Source of the DNA: Xanthoparmelia taractica
Taxonomy: Eukaryota > Ascomycota > Lecanoromycetes > Lecanorales > Parmeliaceae
Length of the DNA stretch: 64,000 nt
Assembly (NCBI GenBank): GCA_033085395.1
Contig: JANQBS010000159.1
Span: 1-64,000, forward strand
Direction of reading: 5' to 3'
The translations under genes and the position numbers were made by a program. The first letter of the stretch is position 1; every line of letters starts with the position of its first letter. Below the pieces are notes generated by a model, which was not told the DNA's origin, ran no database searches, and was given only the letters and a program-made list of their open reading frames with translations. This document shows positions 46,653 through 58,350 of this stretch, piece after piece.

Positions 46653-47622
46653 TTAACATAACGCCCTACTCAATTTAGGACTGCTGGGAATCCTGTAAAT
46701 AGACTTTTTTGGCTCCGTTGACGCGTGTGAAGCCCTTAGCGGGGTGGCCAGTATGACTAGATCTACCCCCACCCCAGAGAGCACCCTAGGTCACGCAACA
46801 ATAAGGCGGCGCTCATCCAATACCTAATTAACAGTGAGGTCAGGGCAGATTTCTGTCTTCTTGGCGAACCAGATCCCCAAATTCTCGCCTCGTCAGCTCT
46901 GCAATCATCCGTCAACATAACTTCCGCTTTGCTTTTATATACTCACGTACTTTCAAGCATTGGTGTCCTTCAATGATGCTTTGGTTAATCATCGAGCATG
47001 GCTCTTGATACCAGGACGTCAACATTCTTTTCCTATTGCATTTCCCTTGGAGCCTTGAAAGGACTTTGTAACTCTACATGTTGCCAGACTAGTCCCTCTC
47101 TATATTCGCCATAATCTTATTTCTCTCATGAATGATAGGAAATCTCTACCGCTAATATTGCCCTTTGGTCCCCTTCTCACGACCATCTTTCTGCACGTGT
47201 CCTTGCGGGGTCCCCGCATATTGTTGATCTCCGACCTGTCTCGGGGTTAATTCTATCATGCGTCCACTGGTTTTTCGCTCTCCTTCCTATTGTGTCTCGA
47301 AATAGCGCGTTTTATGCACTCATTACCATCATATCCTGCTCTCGATTCCGGATATATGCATGTTTGTCGGAGCTTGGGCTCTATCAATCCGTACGTTGGG
47401 AAGCTGTCCGTTTAAAGAGTGTACCACGAGTGTTCCGAACAGGTCTATGAAAACCGTTGTAGTCACGACGGTGGCATTGCATCATTGACGCACGCTGCAA
47501 GATCATGGGGTTCATCCCCGCATCGTCTACTTTATATGCATTTGCTGTACCTATGGATAGTAGATCTCTTCTCTCTTCTCCATGCTTCGCCAGTCGCTTC
47601 TTCTGCTGCTTCAATCAATAAG
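46653..47622. other. Intergenic, upstream of the GH125 gene
   Basis: Normal composition and no convincing gene. The frame of the next gene is open from 47419, but the signal peptide begins at the later ATG 47623, so I treat 47419-47622 as leader. Confidence 0.55.
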
Positions 47623-49471
47623 ATGAGGCCTGTTATTTCAATTTCCCTATGGCTCTGCATAAGTGCCCTCACAGCAGCCCAAACGTGCCCAGACTACGCT
47701 GAATATGCTGCTGCTCCACATGCCCCTTTCTCGGGTGGAGTGCATAATCTTTCCTACCAGAGGCCTGCCCCTAGTTGCCGGACCTTCACATCACCAGTTG
47801 TCGAAAGCACTATTGCTCGTCTGACTTCAACAATCGTAGACCCCGACCTCTCCCGCCTGTTTGAAAACAGCTTTCCAAATACTCTAGATACTGCGATCAA
47901 ATGGAAAGGGTACGCTGCAGACAATGCTGACGAGGAGTTGACGTTTGTCATTACAGGAGACATGTACAGAGCTGTCCATTCGTACGGTGTGCAATATCAC
48001 TGATAGGAAACCAAAGAAATGCTATGTGGCTCAGGGACTCGGCCAACCAAATGCAGTCCTACCTCGCTCTTCTCAGTAACGACACGAACACCTCTGATTC
48101 ATCCAATGACACCATAGCCTCACTCTACCGCGGCGTAATCAATCTGCAGTCCCGCTACCTCCTCTCGAATCCCTACTGCAATTCCTTCCAACCACCGTCT
48201 GAATCTGGCCTTCCTCCCTCGGTCAATAGCGCTGCTGCCAACGACGCAGTGACCCCGTCATACTCCAATACCACGGTCTACGAGTGCAAATACGAGCTTG
48301 ATTCCCTCGCCGCGTTCCTCGAAATCAGCACAGACTACTACACGGCCACCAACGACCTTGCCTTCTTCTCGAAATACAACTGGGTCTCCGCAATCCAAGC
48401 CGTCGTGAACACCGCTCAATCAATGTCAATTCCAACCTACGCACCAGACGGCAGCGTCAATACCCTCCCGTACACCTTCCAACGCCTCACGACCACCGCC
48501 GAAGACACCCTCGACAACAAGGGCACCGGAAACCCCGTCCGAAACGGCACCGGCCTCATCCGCTCCGCCTTCAGACCCTCAGACGACGCCTGCATCTACG
48601 AATTCCTCATCCCAGCCAACATGATCTTCGCACACTACCTCAACACCACCTCCGCAATCCTAACGGCTGCCATGGGCGATACCACCACATCCCTAGCCAA
48701 CGAAATGACCGCCCTATCCGCCTCCCTCACCTCATCAATCGCACAACACGGCATCGTCTCCGACCCCGCCCACGGCGACATCTACGCCTACGAAATCGAC
48801 GGCTACGGAGGAACGAATATAATGGACGACGCCAACATCCCCTCTCTCCTCTCCGCCCCCCTTATCGGCTACCTCGCCCAAAACGACCCCGTCTACCAGT
48901 CCACCCGCGCGCTCCTGCTCAGCGACCGCAACCCTTATTTCATGCGCGGTAGTGTCATTAATGCGATAGGCGGGCCGCATGATGGTCCCGGGTATGCGTG
49001 GCCGATGGCTAGTATTGTGCGCGCGTTTACGAGTGGGGATGAAGGGGAGGTTGTTGGGGAGTTGAAAGCGCTGGTCGGTTCTACGGATGGGTTGGGTGGG
49101 TGGATTGCGTTTTGTTTTTCTCTCCCTGCATTCTTCTCTTCTTTCTTCTCTTCCTCTTCCTCTTCCTCTTCCTTTTCCCTTCATACGAAGATTGTGAAAA
49201 TCTCAACTGACCTTTCCCCGTGCCTCTCTTTCGACAGGACTCATCCACGAAAGCATCAACACGTTCGACCAATCGGATTATACGCGGCCCTGGTGAGCTC
49301 GCTTCCCCCCATTCCCTCACCCCTTTCCTTTCCCCAGACCCTCTTACCCTTATTTATCCTTACCTCGGACTCACATCCACCAGGTTCGCATGGGCCAACG
49401 GCCTCTTCGGCCAACTGATCTTGGATCTCGAGAAAAGGATGCCGGACGTTTTAAAGATGAATTTCCAATAA
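47623..49471 (+). CDS. GH125 exo-alpha-1,6-mannosidase (Mug157-like), secreted
   Basis: Four exons: 47623-47963, 48017-49095, 49238-49292, 49384-49471, giving 520 residues. The introns are 53, 142 and 91 bp with GT-AG ends; intron 1 has a CTGAT branch site. The joints restore family motifs: ITGDINAMWLRDSANQ across intron 1, TDGLGLIHES across intron 2, TRPWFAWANGLFGQL across intron 3. The first 20 residues (MRPVISISLWLCISALTAAQ) form a signal peptide. Other family blocks are FRPSDDACIYEFLIPAN, DDANIPSLLSAPLIGY and GGPHDGPGYAWPM. Members (old name DUF1237, S. pombe Mug157) remove terminal alpha-1,6-mannose by inversion, acting on yeast or fungal mannans and N-glycans. Several NxS/T sites fit secretion. 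Intron 2 is rich in TCTTCC repeats. The gene looks intact. Confidence 0.9.
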
Positions 49472-50199
49472 GTGAAGAGGATGGATGGATAGGTGATGAT
49501 GATGATGATGGAGACGATATGATGGAGATGGAGGGTTAGGGTTGGGTGAGGGTGTTAGTTTGGGGGACCAAGGGGGGGGGGGTGTTGTTTTTGTTTTGGT
49601 TCCGGAGAAAGGGCGGGGGGGAGGCGGGCTTTGAGGAGGGATGGAGGGGAGTTGACGGGGAGGGAAGGGAAGGGAAGGGAAGGGGAAGGGGAAGGGGAAG
49701 GGAGGAGCTGAGGAACTATAGGAGAAACGTGATGAGGTGGTGGCAGTGGTGTGAAGCAACCCAGAGCATCCCTACTCTACTCTATCTACTTATTGATTGA
49801 CATATTCGCTTCTTCGCTTGTTCCCTATGAAGTGCAATTTCTCCCGCAGATACAACACACCGATGATCATCTTCCAGCAGTTGCACAGTTGAGAGAATAC
49901 GATAGGATAGGATTCTCTAGTCACAATGCTATCTTCAATTCCCGACTTTTTGGTTTGGGGATAAACGAGATCAGTCACACGCACACACATTGTCAGAGAG
50001 ATTTCCAGACTTTCGCATGCCTAACTACTTGCTATCTGGGGAATCATTTTTGCAGCCAAAGCACAATGAAAAATCACCAGTCTCATAGAACAGAACAAAC
50101 GCCCTGCTCGATCGATATCCTTCATATATTCAGCACGGAACACCCGATTGTTGGATAGCTCATGGCTGTATTGTATTCTTCCTTCCCGAAATCCAGCCC
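49472..50199. other. Convergent 3' region with purine low-complexity runs
   Basis: Holds a (GAT)n run at about 49495-49512, a G-rich segment (GGGGGGGG at 49572-49580) and a (GGGAA)n tract at about 49660-49703. It separates the 3' ends of the GH125 and elongase genes, which face each other. The open frames here are low-complexity artefacts. Confidence 0.6.
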
Positions 50200-52424
50200 T
50201 TAGATGGGTTGCATCTCCTCCTCTGCCTTCCTCTCTTCTTCGGTCTTAGGCTCGTCCGGCACAATCTCATAGGCCTGGGCATCACCGTTGACCTCCTCCT
50301 TTTCGCTCTGCGCATTCTTTGGCGACTCGGCACGCTTGGGCCCACCGACGCCGTTCTGCGCCTTCTTTGGCGACTCGGAACGCTTGGCGGGGTCGGTCTT
50401 CTTTGGCGACTCGGAACGCTTGGCGGGGTCGGTCTTCTTTGGGGATTCGGAACGCTTCGAGGGATCAGTCTTCTTGGGTGATTCGGTACGCTTCGATGGG
50501 TCGGTCTTCCTTGGTGATTCGGAACGCTTGGAGCCCTCATCCTTTCCCTTGCCGTCCTGCGAGCCTTTGGATTTGGGGACTTCGCTACCCATCTTCTTCA
50601 TCTTGTCCTGCAAGGCCTTCAGGTCTTCTTGGACAGTATCCTTGACATTTTTCGCGGTTTTCTGTGCTTTGGCGGGTAGATCGTCGGCCACATCTTTGGC
50701 CTTGTTGCTCAAGTCTTGGGCTCCTTTCTGCGCCTTGGCCGGTAGATCGCCAGCAGCGTCTTTAGCTTTACTGCTGAGGTCGTGTGCGCCTTTTTGGGCT
50801 TTGGCACCCAGGTCGTCGATGTTGGACTGTGCCTTCTCGTTAAGCTCCTTGGAATTCTCCTTTAGGTCACGCTTGGCGTTCTCAAGTTTGGCCTTCAACT
50901 CTGGGGGCGGCTCAGTGTCTCCACCTTGTCTTCCATCAACAGCTTCACGAATCTCTCGCTCGATATCCTTGATAGCGTCTCGGGATGATTGGTTAACGTT
51001 TTCTTCCTTGGTTGGTTTTGGAGGCTCAGAGTGAGCACGTGCCATGTAGCTGTTGTAGAAGAACGTGACGAATAGGTACAGCAAAGGCGCTAGGTAGACC
51101 AGATTCATGAAAATGGCCAGTGCTTGCCCAGAGGTATCGAGACAATGGACTCTTTGACTGGTCATCCGATACCTAATCTCTTCATGGGCCTTTTCAACGT
51201 CTGCTGCATGGATGGCATCGATGCCGAACGTTTCGCCTTGGGAGTTCCGGACATTTTCTGCGAGGCCTTCCTCTCCGGCTGCGCGTAATGCAGCTTTCTT
51301 GAGCCAGCTTCCAAGGCCTGCTGCTGATGTCGCGCTGGTTAGTGCGCTACTGAGGGTTGAAGAGACAGTAGAGGCGACGCTTGGAAGAGCGTTGGAGAGA
51401 TTGTGTACGTAAGAGTACGCCTCTTCGATCGGGATGTCGTATGCCACGAAGAGGTGAGCAAAAGCATAAGAGGCACCGAAGACTATCTGCGCAATCTGAA
51501 GGAATGTCAAGGTTTGCTTCACGGCTTGGGGGACTCGGATGGTAAGCGCAGAGAGAGTGTAGTAGGTATACTGAGCACGGTTAGAACTGTGGCCCTTACG
51601 CTATAATCAGATAACTTGGTGCTCACCATGATCGTGTGCAAGAAAGAGTTGATGAAGACGAACATCCAGATGGGTGGAGACATGTAGCGAATACCAGCCC
51701 ACATGCAGAGCAAAGCCCCGGCGTGATGGAACGTCTGTAATACCGAACTTTTCTTGCCTTTGGCGAGAATGATGGCGGTATCGAGCATCTCGTAGAATTT
51801 TGAGAGGTAGAACAACCATCCGTAGAAAGCGAGGCCCTCATTCCAGATCCTGCCGACGTCCGTTGAGTCCGGAATGTCTCCGGCAAGCTTCATAGCTTTA
51901 TCTGTAAAGCCCCAGGCGCTCGTACTTGAATTGTACGTGGCAGCGCTGCCGAGTCCGCGCGGACCCTGCATTTTGCAAAGCGCGTCGGCTGCGCCGGCAA
52001 GTCCGTATTGTCCATGTAAGCCGGGCCATGATTGCCGAATCGCATTGAGCATACCAAGGAAGGTCCAGCCGGAATACAATGCGAGGAAGACATTGTGCAC
52101 AACGACTAATGCCCAGAAAAGGAGTGACTTGCTGAAAGCCCATGGCTTGTGATTTCTGTCCTGGTTGATTTTGTTGACATAGCTCACGGTGGTCGTGTAG
52201 ACTAGGGCGATTGTGATTGGGATGGCGACATGAAGGGCATCGTTATAGAGGCCGGTAGGGATGTTGAATGGCCGAGCTAAAGTATGATCCGAGTGTGAGG
52301 GACTTAAGGCCTGGGGATTCTGTCCAGGTCTGTACCACAGCAAGGACGATGGAGGATAAGTGACATGTACTGAAGGCGCCGTCGAACTGGCCGAGGGGAC
52401 AATCATGTTGAGCGCTCCTTCCAA
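50200..52424 (-). CDS. GNS1/SUR4 (ELO) fatty-acid elongase with long repetitive C-terminal tail
   Basis: Two exons, 52424-51627 and 51570-50200, joined by a 56-bp GT-AG intron; total 722 residues. The joint gives SFLHTIM-YTYYTLSALTIRVPQAV, as in the family. The elongase core is residues about 60-320. It has several membrane helices, the LSKFYEMLDTAIILAKGK block (family K-x-x-E-x-x-D-T), the histidine box as LQTFHHAGA (family H-x-x-H-H, here Q-T-F-H-H) and FINSFLHTIMYTYY. ELO enzymes condense malonyl-CoA with acyl-CoA in the ER membrane. The core ends near FAHLFVAYDIP, and another membrane segment (AIFMNLVYLAPLLYLFVTFF) follows. The last ~280 residues are hydrophilic: charged helix, then 22-residue repeats (AKAQKGAHDLSSKAK...) and five 12-residue repeats (KRSESPKKTDPA). 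Core ELO proteins are usually about 280-350 residues, so the tail is a large extension. I infer it is cytosolic. Confidence 0.87.
50356..50535 (-). repeat. Five 36-bp in-frame repeats in the elongase tail
   Basis: The minus strand encodes five 12-residue units of the type (S/A)KR(S/T)ESP(K/R)KTDP. The last is degenerate (KKAQN). Each unit has an SP site in basic context, the kind of site used by proline-directed kinases. Codon-level similarity between units points to recent tandem expansion. Confidence 0.85.
50640..50815 (-). repeat. 22-residue amphipathic repeats in the elongase tail
   Basis: Two and a half copies of a 66-bp unit encode AKAQKGA(H/Q)DLS(S/N)KAKD followed by AAGDLP or VADDLP, then a shorter AKAQKTAKNVKDTV. 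Each is two 11-residue turns with Ala/Lys/Asp spacing as in LEA proteins and apolipoprotein/perilipin-type lipid-binding helices. Confidence 0.75.
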
Positions 52425-53624
52425 TAAGTTAGTTGAAGGAAGATAAAGCGCAAAGTAAGTCTACAAGTGAGCGGCGGAAAGAAGAGGGGTTTGAGGTGAT
52501 GAGAGTGCAGCAGGAAGTAAGGAAAAGCATGAGAATTTGCCAGGAAGGCATACAGTGTTGAACACAACGATTGAGATATCAGTGCTTACAGGACCTGAAG
52601 GGATGATTGAGACTTGAAGGAGCTGTTGTCGCGTTGTTGTTTGAGTCGTTGGGTGATAGTGTGATAGTGTGAGGATGACGATTGAAATTCCGAAACCAGA
52701 ATTCAATTCACGAACGCGCTTTCATCATGCGCCAAGGCTAAAGGCTTGGCAACAGTTTGCTCAGCTTGACCTACTGACTGTCAAATCTTTCATTCCATCA
52801 GCTTCTGCTACCACTACTACAAATTAGGAGGACTTTATCACTACGATTCAACTCACACTCTTAAATTCCTACACTGTCATTCTGGTTGTGCTGTGAATTC
52901 AAACACTACAAATGTTGTCATTCTGCCCCGTGTGTGTTGCCAGGGTAGGAAGGCTGCAGTCAGTCAAACATCATCCCTCTCTAAGTCCTTTGTCTCAACA
53001 CTATTTCACTTATACTATTTCAAGTGCGAGTTGGTTGGGCGTTGAGTGGATGAATGATAACAAGGAAGAGAAATCTCCAGTCCGCCTTTATGTCTGAGTA
53101 TTCTCAGTCCTAACTCGCAGTGTTAAATGTTCTGTCTTGCCATTACCCTGTGCATACTTGAGAGTTCGGTCTTACTGTTTAGTGATGCGTCCATCTACCA
53201 GCCTCGTCAAAAGATAATCCGCGTTGAGGGATGTGATGCATCAATTTATGCATCAACCCTTTGTAAAGCCACCATCAACGCTTAACCCAAGAGAAACCCC
53301 CTCTGCACATCGCCGTCGTCCTGAGTATAATGATAATGGCGGCTATAGAGAAGATTTGATAATTGCCTTTGTTGGCTTTGGGTGAGATTCAGCGCTTTCT
53401 TGTTGGGTTGGGATGAGGGTCGTGTAAAGTAGAGTGAAATGAAATGGGCGACATGTGAAGTAAATATTACTTAGGCTATGGTAGTGTCTCAGTCGTTAAA
53501 TATGTATTTCATACTTCGTTTCTATATATGTAGCTAGTATATTCTTGACATTAAACATGAATAACAAACCATAAGGTACTGAAATCATGATAGAACAGCC
53601 GTCATTAATATCAGCAAGGTCACA
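52425..53624. other. Intergenic between elongase start and AAA ATPase end
   Basis: 1.2 kb of normal composition carrying the presumed elongase promoter (from 52425 upward) and the AAA gene 3' region. Short frames (52461-52706, 52912-53097) show no family features. Confidence 0.5.
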
Positions 53625-55347
53625 TCAAGGCACACCATCGAACCTGCTATCCATAAACATGCCATCGTCAGTCATAAGAGGCGCATGCCGTAAGTCACGA
53701 TCGACATTTACGATGCGTGGCTTCTGGAGATTTGCCGCCGCCTGACTCGCTCCCCCTCGAAACGGGAGGCTGACGGCATCGGGAGTCGTAGAAGGACCGG
53801 CGGCAGGAGCGGAAGAACCGCGTTCGCCTTGGGTACGGATGGGTGCCTGCCATGCCAGATCCATGGGCTCCTGCGCATGGTACTTGACGACCTTTGTGCC
53901 CATATCCTCCCTCAACAATTTAACCTGCGTCTTCATTTCCCTCCACAGCTCATAGTCGTCCAGATGCCCACCCTCGTCGTCCCCGCCGCTCCGTACCCCG
54001 TTCTCAGACCTGTTGCCTGCAATCGCCAGAAGCGTGGCGACGAATGCCTCTTTGAGGTACGCGAAGCTGAAGTCTTGGGTTATGCTTGCGATGGCGGGGC
54101 TTAATTTCTTTGGGAATTTGATGGATGGTTTGCTCTTGAGCTTCTCGCGCCAGTAGTCGCAGTACATGATGCGCTCGGCTTCCGAGGGGAGCGGAAAGAG
54201 GTATTTGCGGTCGAAGCGGCTGGGACGGCTGGAGAGGCCTGGGTCGAGTTGGTCGAGGTGGTTGGTGCTTGCTACCATGAAGATGCCGTCGTTGTTTTCT
54301 AGGCCCTAGAAAGTGCATGTCAGAATACTGGCTTTGGGATATGGTGGGATAATGGATTACTTACATCGACCTCGTTGAAAAAGTAGCTGCGACTGTTCGG
54401 CGTGACAATGGTATCAATGTCTTCGAAGATGAGGAGACAAGGCGCTTGGTACCGGGCCATTTGGAAGATGTTGCGAATATCCCACGTTCGGGGCGCTGAC
54501 TTGACGTATAGTGACGCGATCGTATCTTGGTACTTCTCGAAAAGCGAATGCATTAATGCCTTGATGGATATCGTCTTGCCGTTGCCGGCCGGGCCGTGGA
54601 AGATGACTCCCCTCTTCCAAGGCACACCAAGATCCTTGTATATGTCCTCGCTGTCGAAGAATTTGTGCATAAGTTCCGTGATCGTCTTCTTCATATCTTC
54701 ATTCAGGATGACATCCTTCCATTCCGATTTCTGAACCTGTTCATACAGATCCCAACTCTGTTGCCAGAACCCGCTGTCATAGACATAAATGTACTTCTCA
54801 TCCTCGGGCTTCTGCCAGTTTCCAACAGTGGCGATAAGAGTGTCGGTAACGCTGTTACGTGACATGATGGTCTCCCCCTCGCCGGGCTCTTTCAATATGT
54901 ACTGCATCTGCTCGTAGCCCATCTGCACAATATATACGACAAAGTATTCCGTACCCCATCTGTAGAAATACTTGGCGAATGTTCGACTTTCGACGAGTCG
55001 GTCTGGTATACCGCGGCGAGAGCTGCCGGCGTAGAAGTAGCGATAGCGCTGCACGGATTCGTCGACGATATCGAGATCGGCGGTAGCGTGGCCAGCGGCA
55101 GCGAATTGGAGGAGAGCCACTGGACCATTGCATTAGCCCTTGCTGTTCTGTGAGACCTGTTGGAAACCGAACCATTGCCACTTGTTGTGACTGTCAATGC
55201 CAGTTCCGGGTATTGACGGCGGAGAGCAGCCTGTATAGATGTATCGGGACTGAAGCCAATCCCACCATTGATAGCTATCCAGTCATCGGAGAGCTTGTGA
55301 TGGTCGGAGGAAGGAACCAGTGTGAAGGATTCCTCCGAGTCAGCCAT
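53625..55347 (-). CDS. BCS1-like AAA ATPase of a fungal family
   Basis: Three exons: 55347 to about 55182, 55119-54365 and 54305-53625, giving about 533 residues. The second intron (54306-54364, GTAAGT...TCTAG) is clear and restores FFNEVD-GLENNDG. The first intron is less sure: a donor GTGGCA at 55181 keeps the frame (TVTT-MALLQFAAAGH), and the nearby GTTCGG is an alternative. The AAA domain has Walker A GPAGNGKT (about residues 231-238), Walker B LLIFEDIDTI (about 284-293), and the second region of homology NHLDQLDPGLSSRPSRFDRKY. The N-terminal 200 residues do not show the mitochondrial BCS1 import helix that I would recognise, and the C-terminal tail is low-complexity. These proteins are usually annotated only as AAA family ATPases of unknown substrate. 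GPAGNGKT for GPPGTGKT is common in this fungal group. Confidence 0.82.
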
Positions 55348-55967
55348 GCTGGGTTCAGCTTGTGTTTCGTGCCTGTAGGAGCCGTTGTGTGTACTTTGAT
55401 GCTTTCAGGTCACAGATTCAGACGCAATTGTAGTTCTTGCAAAGCTTCAGCATAGAATGCCCGAGATAGAAGCGTTCGTTCACTGGAGAGTAGGGACAGT
55501 ATATAGGGAACAACAAGCCTGGGGGTGTTGGACTGCGCCCCTGTGCCGCTTGAGCACCATTCATTCCCCTCGTGTTTTGTTTGAGCGCCTTGCATGAACA
55601 AGGTGTTATGCCGCAAGCCACAGGGTCCTTCCCTGACATATAAGATTGGGACGTTTGAACTCTTCTGCATCAGATTGCTTTAAGTAAGAAAGGTGCGGAT
55701 GCAGCCGGTGGAGCCCTGCGTTGCAGCAGTGAACACTGGACGACAGACAGACATTCGGGCTTCAGGACCCTTTTTTTTATAGACATACATGCGAGATTAG
55801 TCTTAACCTATTGTCTACTCAAAATGTCTCATTATATATTAATGCTACGTTGCATTATATAGGAATAGGCTGTGCATACATCATGTACGAAGCCAACACT
55901 CCGTTCTTATTCTCTCTCACCAGATTCGCGCTCTTCCAGCCTAGCTGCGTGCCTCCTACCAACAGAT
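55348..55967. other. Intergenic between AAA ATPase and MFS gene
   Basis: No gene recognised. It contains the upstream region of the AAA gene and the 3' region of the MFS gene (both minus strand). A T8 run lies near 55773. Confidence 0.5.
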
Positions 55968-57836
55968 TTATCCTTTTCCTTCTCCAATGCTGATTTCTGC
56001 TTTTCTCTTCTTCAACTCCTGACAGAACTTGCTATTCTGTCGTATTCGATCGCCGTACTTGATAAAGGCAAAGGGTATGATAGACATAGCCAAACTGAGG
56101 AAGCCGAGCAAACTGCTTGCCCATGCAATCCCTAGCGATTTGTACATGGGTGCCGCAGCCAATGGTAGTAGCGCTCCAAATATCGAGCGGCAGCCACTCG
56201 TTGCAGCCATCGCACTCGCAGCGTACACCTCGTAAGCGTCCGTGATGTAGTTGAGCAATGCCATAAAGATAAGCATGAAGCCCATCCCAAATGGCACGCC
56301 TGCGAGCATGGGTACGATCCAATGGACGTGAGGAGAAGCGCTCCATCCCAGCCAGAAGAGCGATACCACATAAAGCGGACCACCCAAGCAAGCAAGCGGC
56401 AGCCGGCGATACTCTTCGATAGAGGCCCAGGAGGCATTGGCTTTCTTCGCTTGTTGGAGAACTCCATCGTACCACATGAAGATGCCCAGTGCGATGACAA
56501 CCCCTATCAAAATGGGTAGAAAGGCCAGACCAGAAACACCTGTATTCATGTGATAAAGACCTTCATAAATAATAGGGTAGGCCTCAAAGAAAAGGTAGAA
56601 TATTGCGTACGCGACGGAAAGGTAGAGGCAGGTGAACAGAACGATGGCCTCGTAGATAATCATATGGACTGGTCGCATAAGAGTAACGGTCATCATTTGC
56701 CGAGCGCCCTTCTTCTCGAGCTCAATAGCTGCGAATGCATTGGCGTTTGTAGACTCCCGCATGCGTTTTGCTCTCTTCTTCAGGATGGTTGGTCCATAGG
56801 TCTCGGGGAGGAAGCAAAGGAAGACGAACGAGGCTCCAGCGACAATCAGGCCGACCCAAAACGTCCACCGCCATGAAACGACGGAGACAAAGCCCGATAT
56901 CAGAGGAGCCAACGAAGGACCGCAAGTCGTAGCCTATCACTCGTGTCAATTTAGCGGACCTGCAATTCGTGTTCGCCTACTCACAACCATGAAAATTGCC
57001 ATTGCTCGCCCTCTAATGACCGGATTTTCAAAGACGTCTGCATACAAACCACCAACCACAGCTATGGGACTCGAAGCAGTGATACCAGATATTAGGCGGA
57101 ATACCAGAAACGAAGGCCAATCCGGTGCCAGAGCACAGGCCATCGTGAAGAGTGTGAACACGACGAAGCTGGACAGCGTGATCATTTTTCTACCATAGGT
57201 CTCGCTGAGAGGTCCGAACAGGAATGGTCCAAGCACATATCCAACCAGGAATAGCGAAATTGGAAGGGCGAGTTGCTGTTCGTTGGTGACTTGGAAATAC
57301 GGAGCAATGTAATCGATGGCGTTGCTGGGTAGGGACGATCCCAACGTACTATTGATGACTGCCACAATGCCAGCGAATAGTATATACACCTTTTTCCTCT
57401 GGAAGGTCGTGTTAAATTACTTTCTTTATGGTAGATAGCGAAAGTCCATACCAATCGCCAGTTGTAAGGATTCTCTGGATCTCCATCAGAGAAAGACACA
57501 ATGACTCTCTCTTCGTGCTCCGGCCTGTCATGTATATCCTCCTCCTCAGCCTTGATACTATCACCGACTTTCTCAGTGTCTTTCGCAGGAGGCGTGGACG
57601 GTTCAAGTATGTAACTGCCATCTGTGGACAGTTAATCTCAACGGTTCCTGTTCTTGTATGTCTGCCGCACTTAGACCTATGTTCGCGGCTCGGTTCAACG
57701 AGTGTTCCCAATCCTTGTCTTCCGAAGCGGTTTTCGAGGAGACTGCAACGTCATGATTGAGGCCTTGGAGCCCTTGACCGCGTTCAGAAGGGCTCATATT
57801 GACCAGTGGCGTGGATTGAAGCTCTTGACCACCCAT
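55968..57836 (-). CDS. MFS transporter, DHA1 (multidrug/polyamine) type
   Basis: Four exons: 57836-57677, 57621-57452, 57398-56985 and 56933-55968, giving 569 residues. The introns are 55, 53 and 51 bp with GT-AG ends. The joints give AANI-DGSYILEPS, NPYNWRL-RKKVYILFAG and MAIFMV-ATTCGPSLAP in one frame. Family marks: DPENPYNW before helix 1, GPLSETYGRKMITL between helices 2 and 3 (the G-R-x MFS motif), FRLISGITASSPIAVVGG, and an N-terminal hydrophilic stretch of about 100 residues. Twelve helices are expected. DHA1 proteins export drugs, fungicides or polyamines by proton antiport across the plasma membrane. The substrate is unknown, and no biosynthetic cluster lies nearby. The start at 57836 is the first ATG of the upstream open frame. 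Confidence 0.88.
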
Positions 57837-58350
57837 CTCGATATTTGTAACAGCGTTTCAAAGTCGCAAGAGTTACGGTGGACAAGCCCCTCGAGACCAT
57901 GGAAGAAGCAGCCATATTGAGTTCTGTTAGTGAGCGAGTTGTAATCGTGAGCCGGTCTTTGATCGGTTGTTCGGCAGAAGAGACGACGCAATTGGCCCCA
58001 CGAGAAAGTGTCAAAAAGTCTCCGGAATGCCAAGACTTGCGAATGCACACCAAAACACTAAGGTACTTTATACTGACTATTATTCTTGCTACAGCTACCA
58101 CAAGTCTGAATTGACTCGCATACTACCGTCAACATGTATCATTCAGGTTTTTGCTTTGTTTCATGGTGTGGGGCTCTACAAGGGGGAATAAAGATTGAAT
58201 ATTGATAGTATTTTGGTTGGGAAAAGAAGGCTTGAGGCCGGCCCCCGCCGACTTGCCGATATCTTTAGTTGCTTACTTTATTAGGGTCAGTATATTAGAT
58301 TCGCTGCCTCCTTGGAAGGTCTTGCTATAATCAGTCCAAAAGGCAATGCT
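57837..58350. other. Intergenic upstream of the MFS gene
   Basis: Normal composition; holds the MFS promoter and the 3' end of the prefoldin gene. The short frames on both strands (57784-58101, 57878-58114) look like chance. Confidence 0.5.

Noticed and set aside
48735..49320. Two long minus-strand frames over the GH125 gene (Arg/Glu-rich)
   Set aside because: They are antisense to exon 2 and intron 2 and consist of the complement of TCTTCC repeats.
49451..49759. Proline-rich minus-strand frame (102 codons)
   Set aside because: It is the translation of a GGGAA/GAT low-complexity tract behind the GH125 stop codon.
50288..51034. 248-codon plus-strand frame opposite the elongase tail
   Set aside because: It is the antisense of the repetitive tail. 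The minus-strand frame continues from the elongase core through a good splice site.
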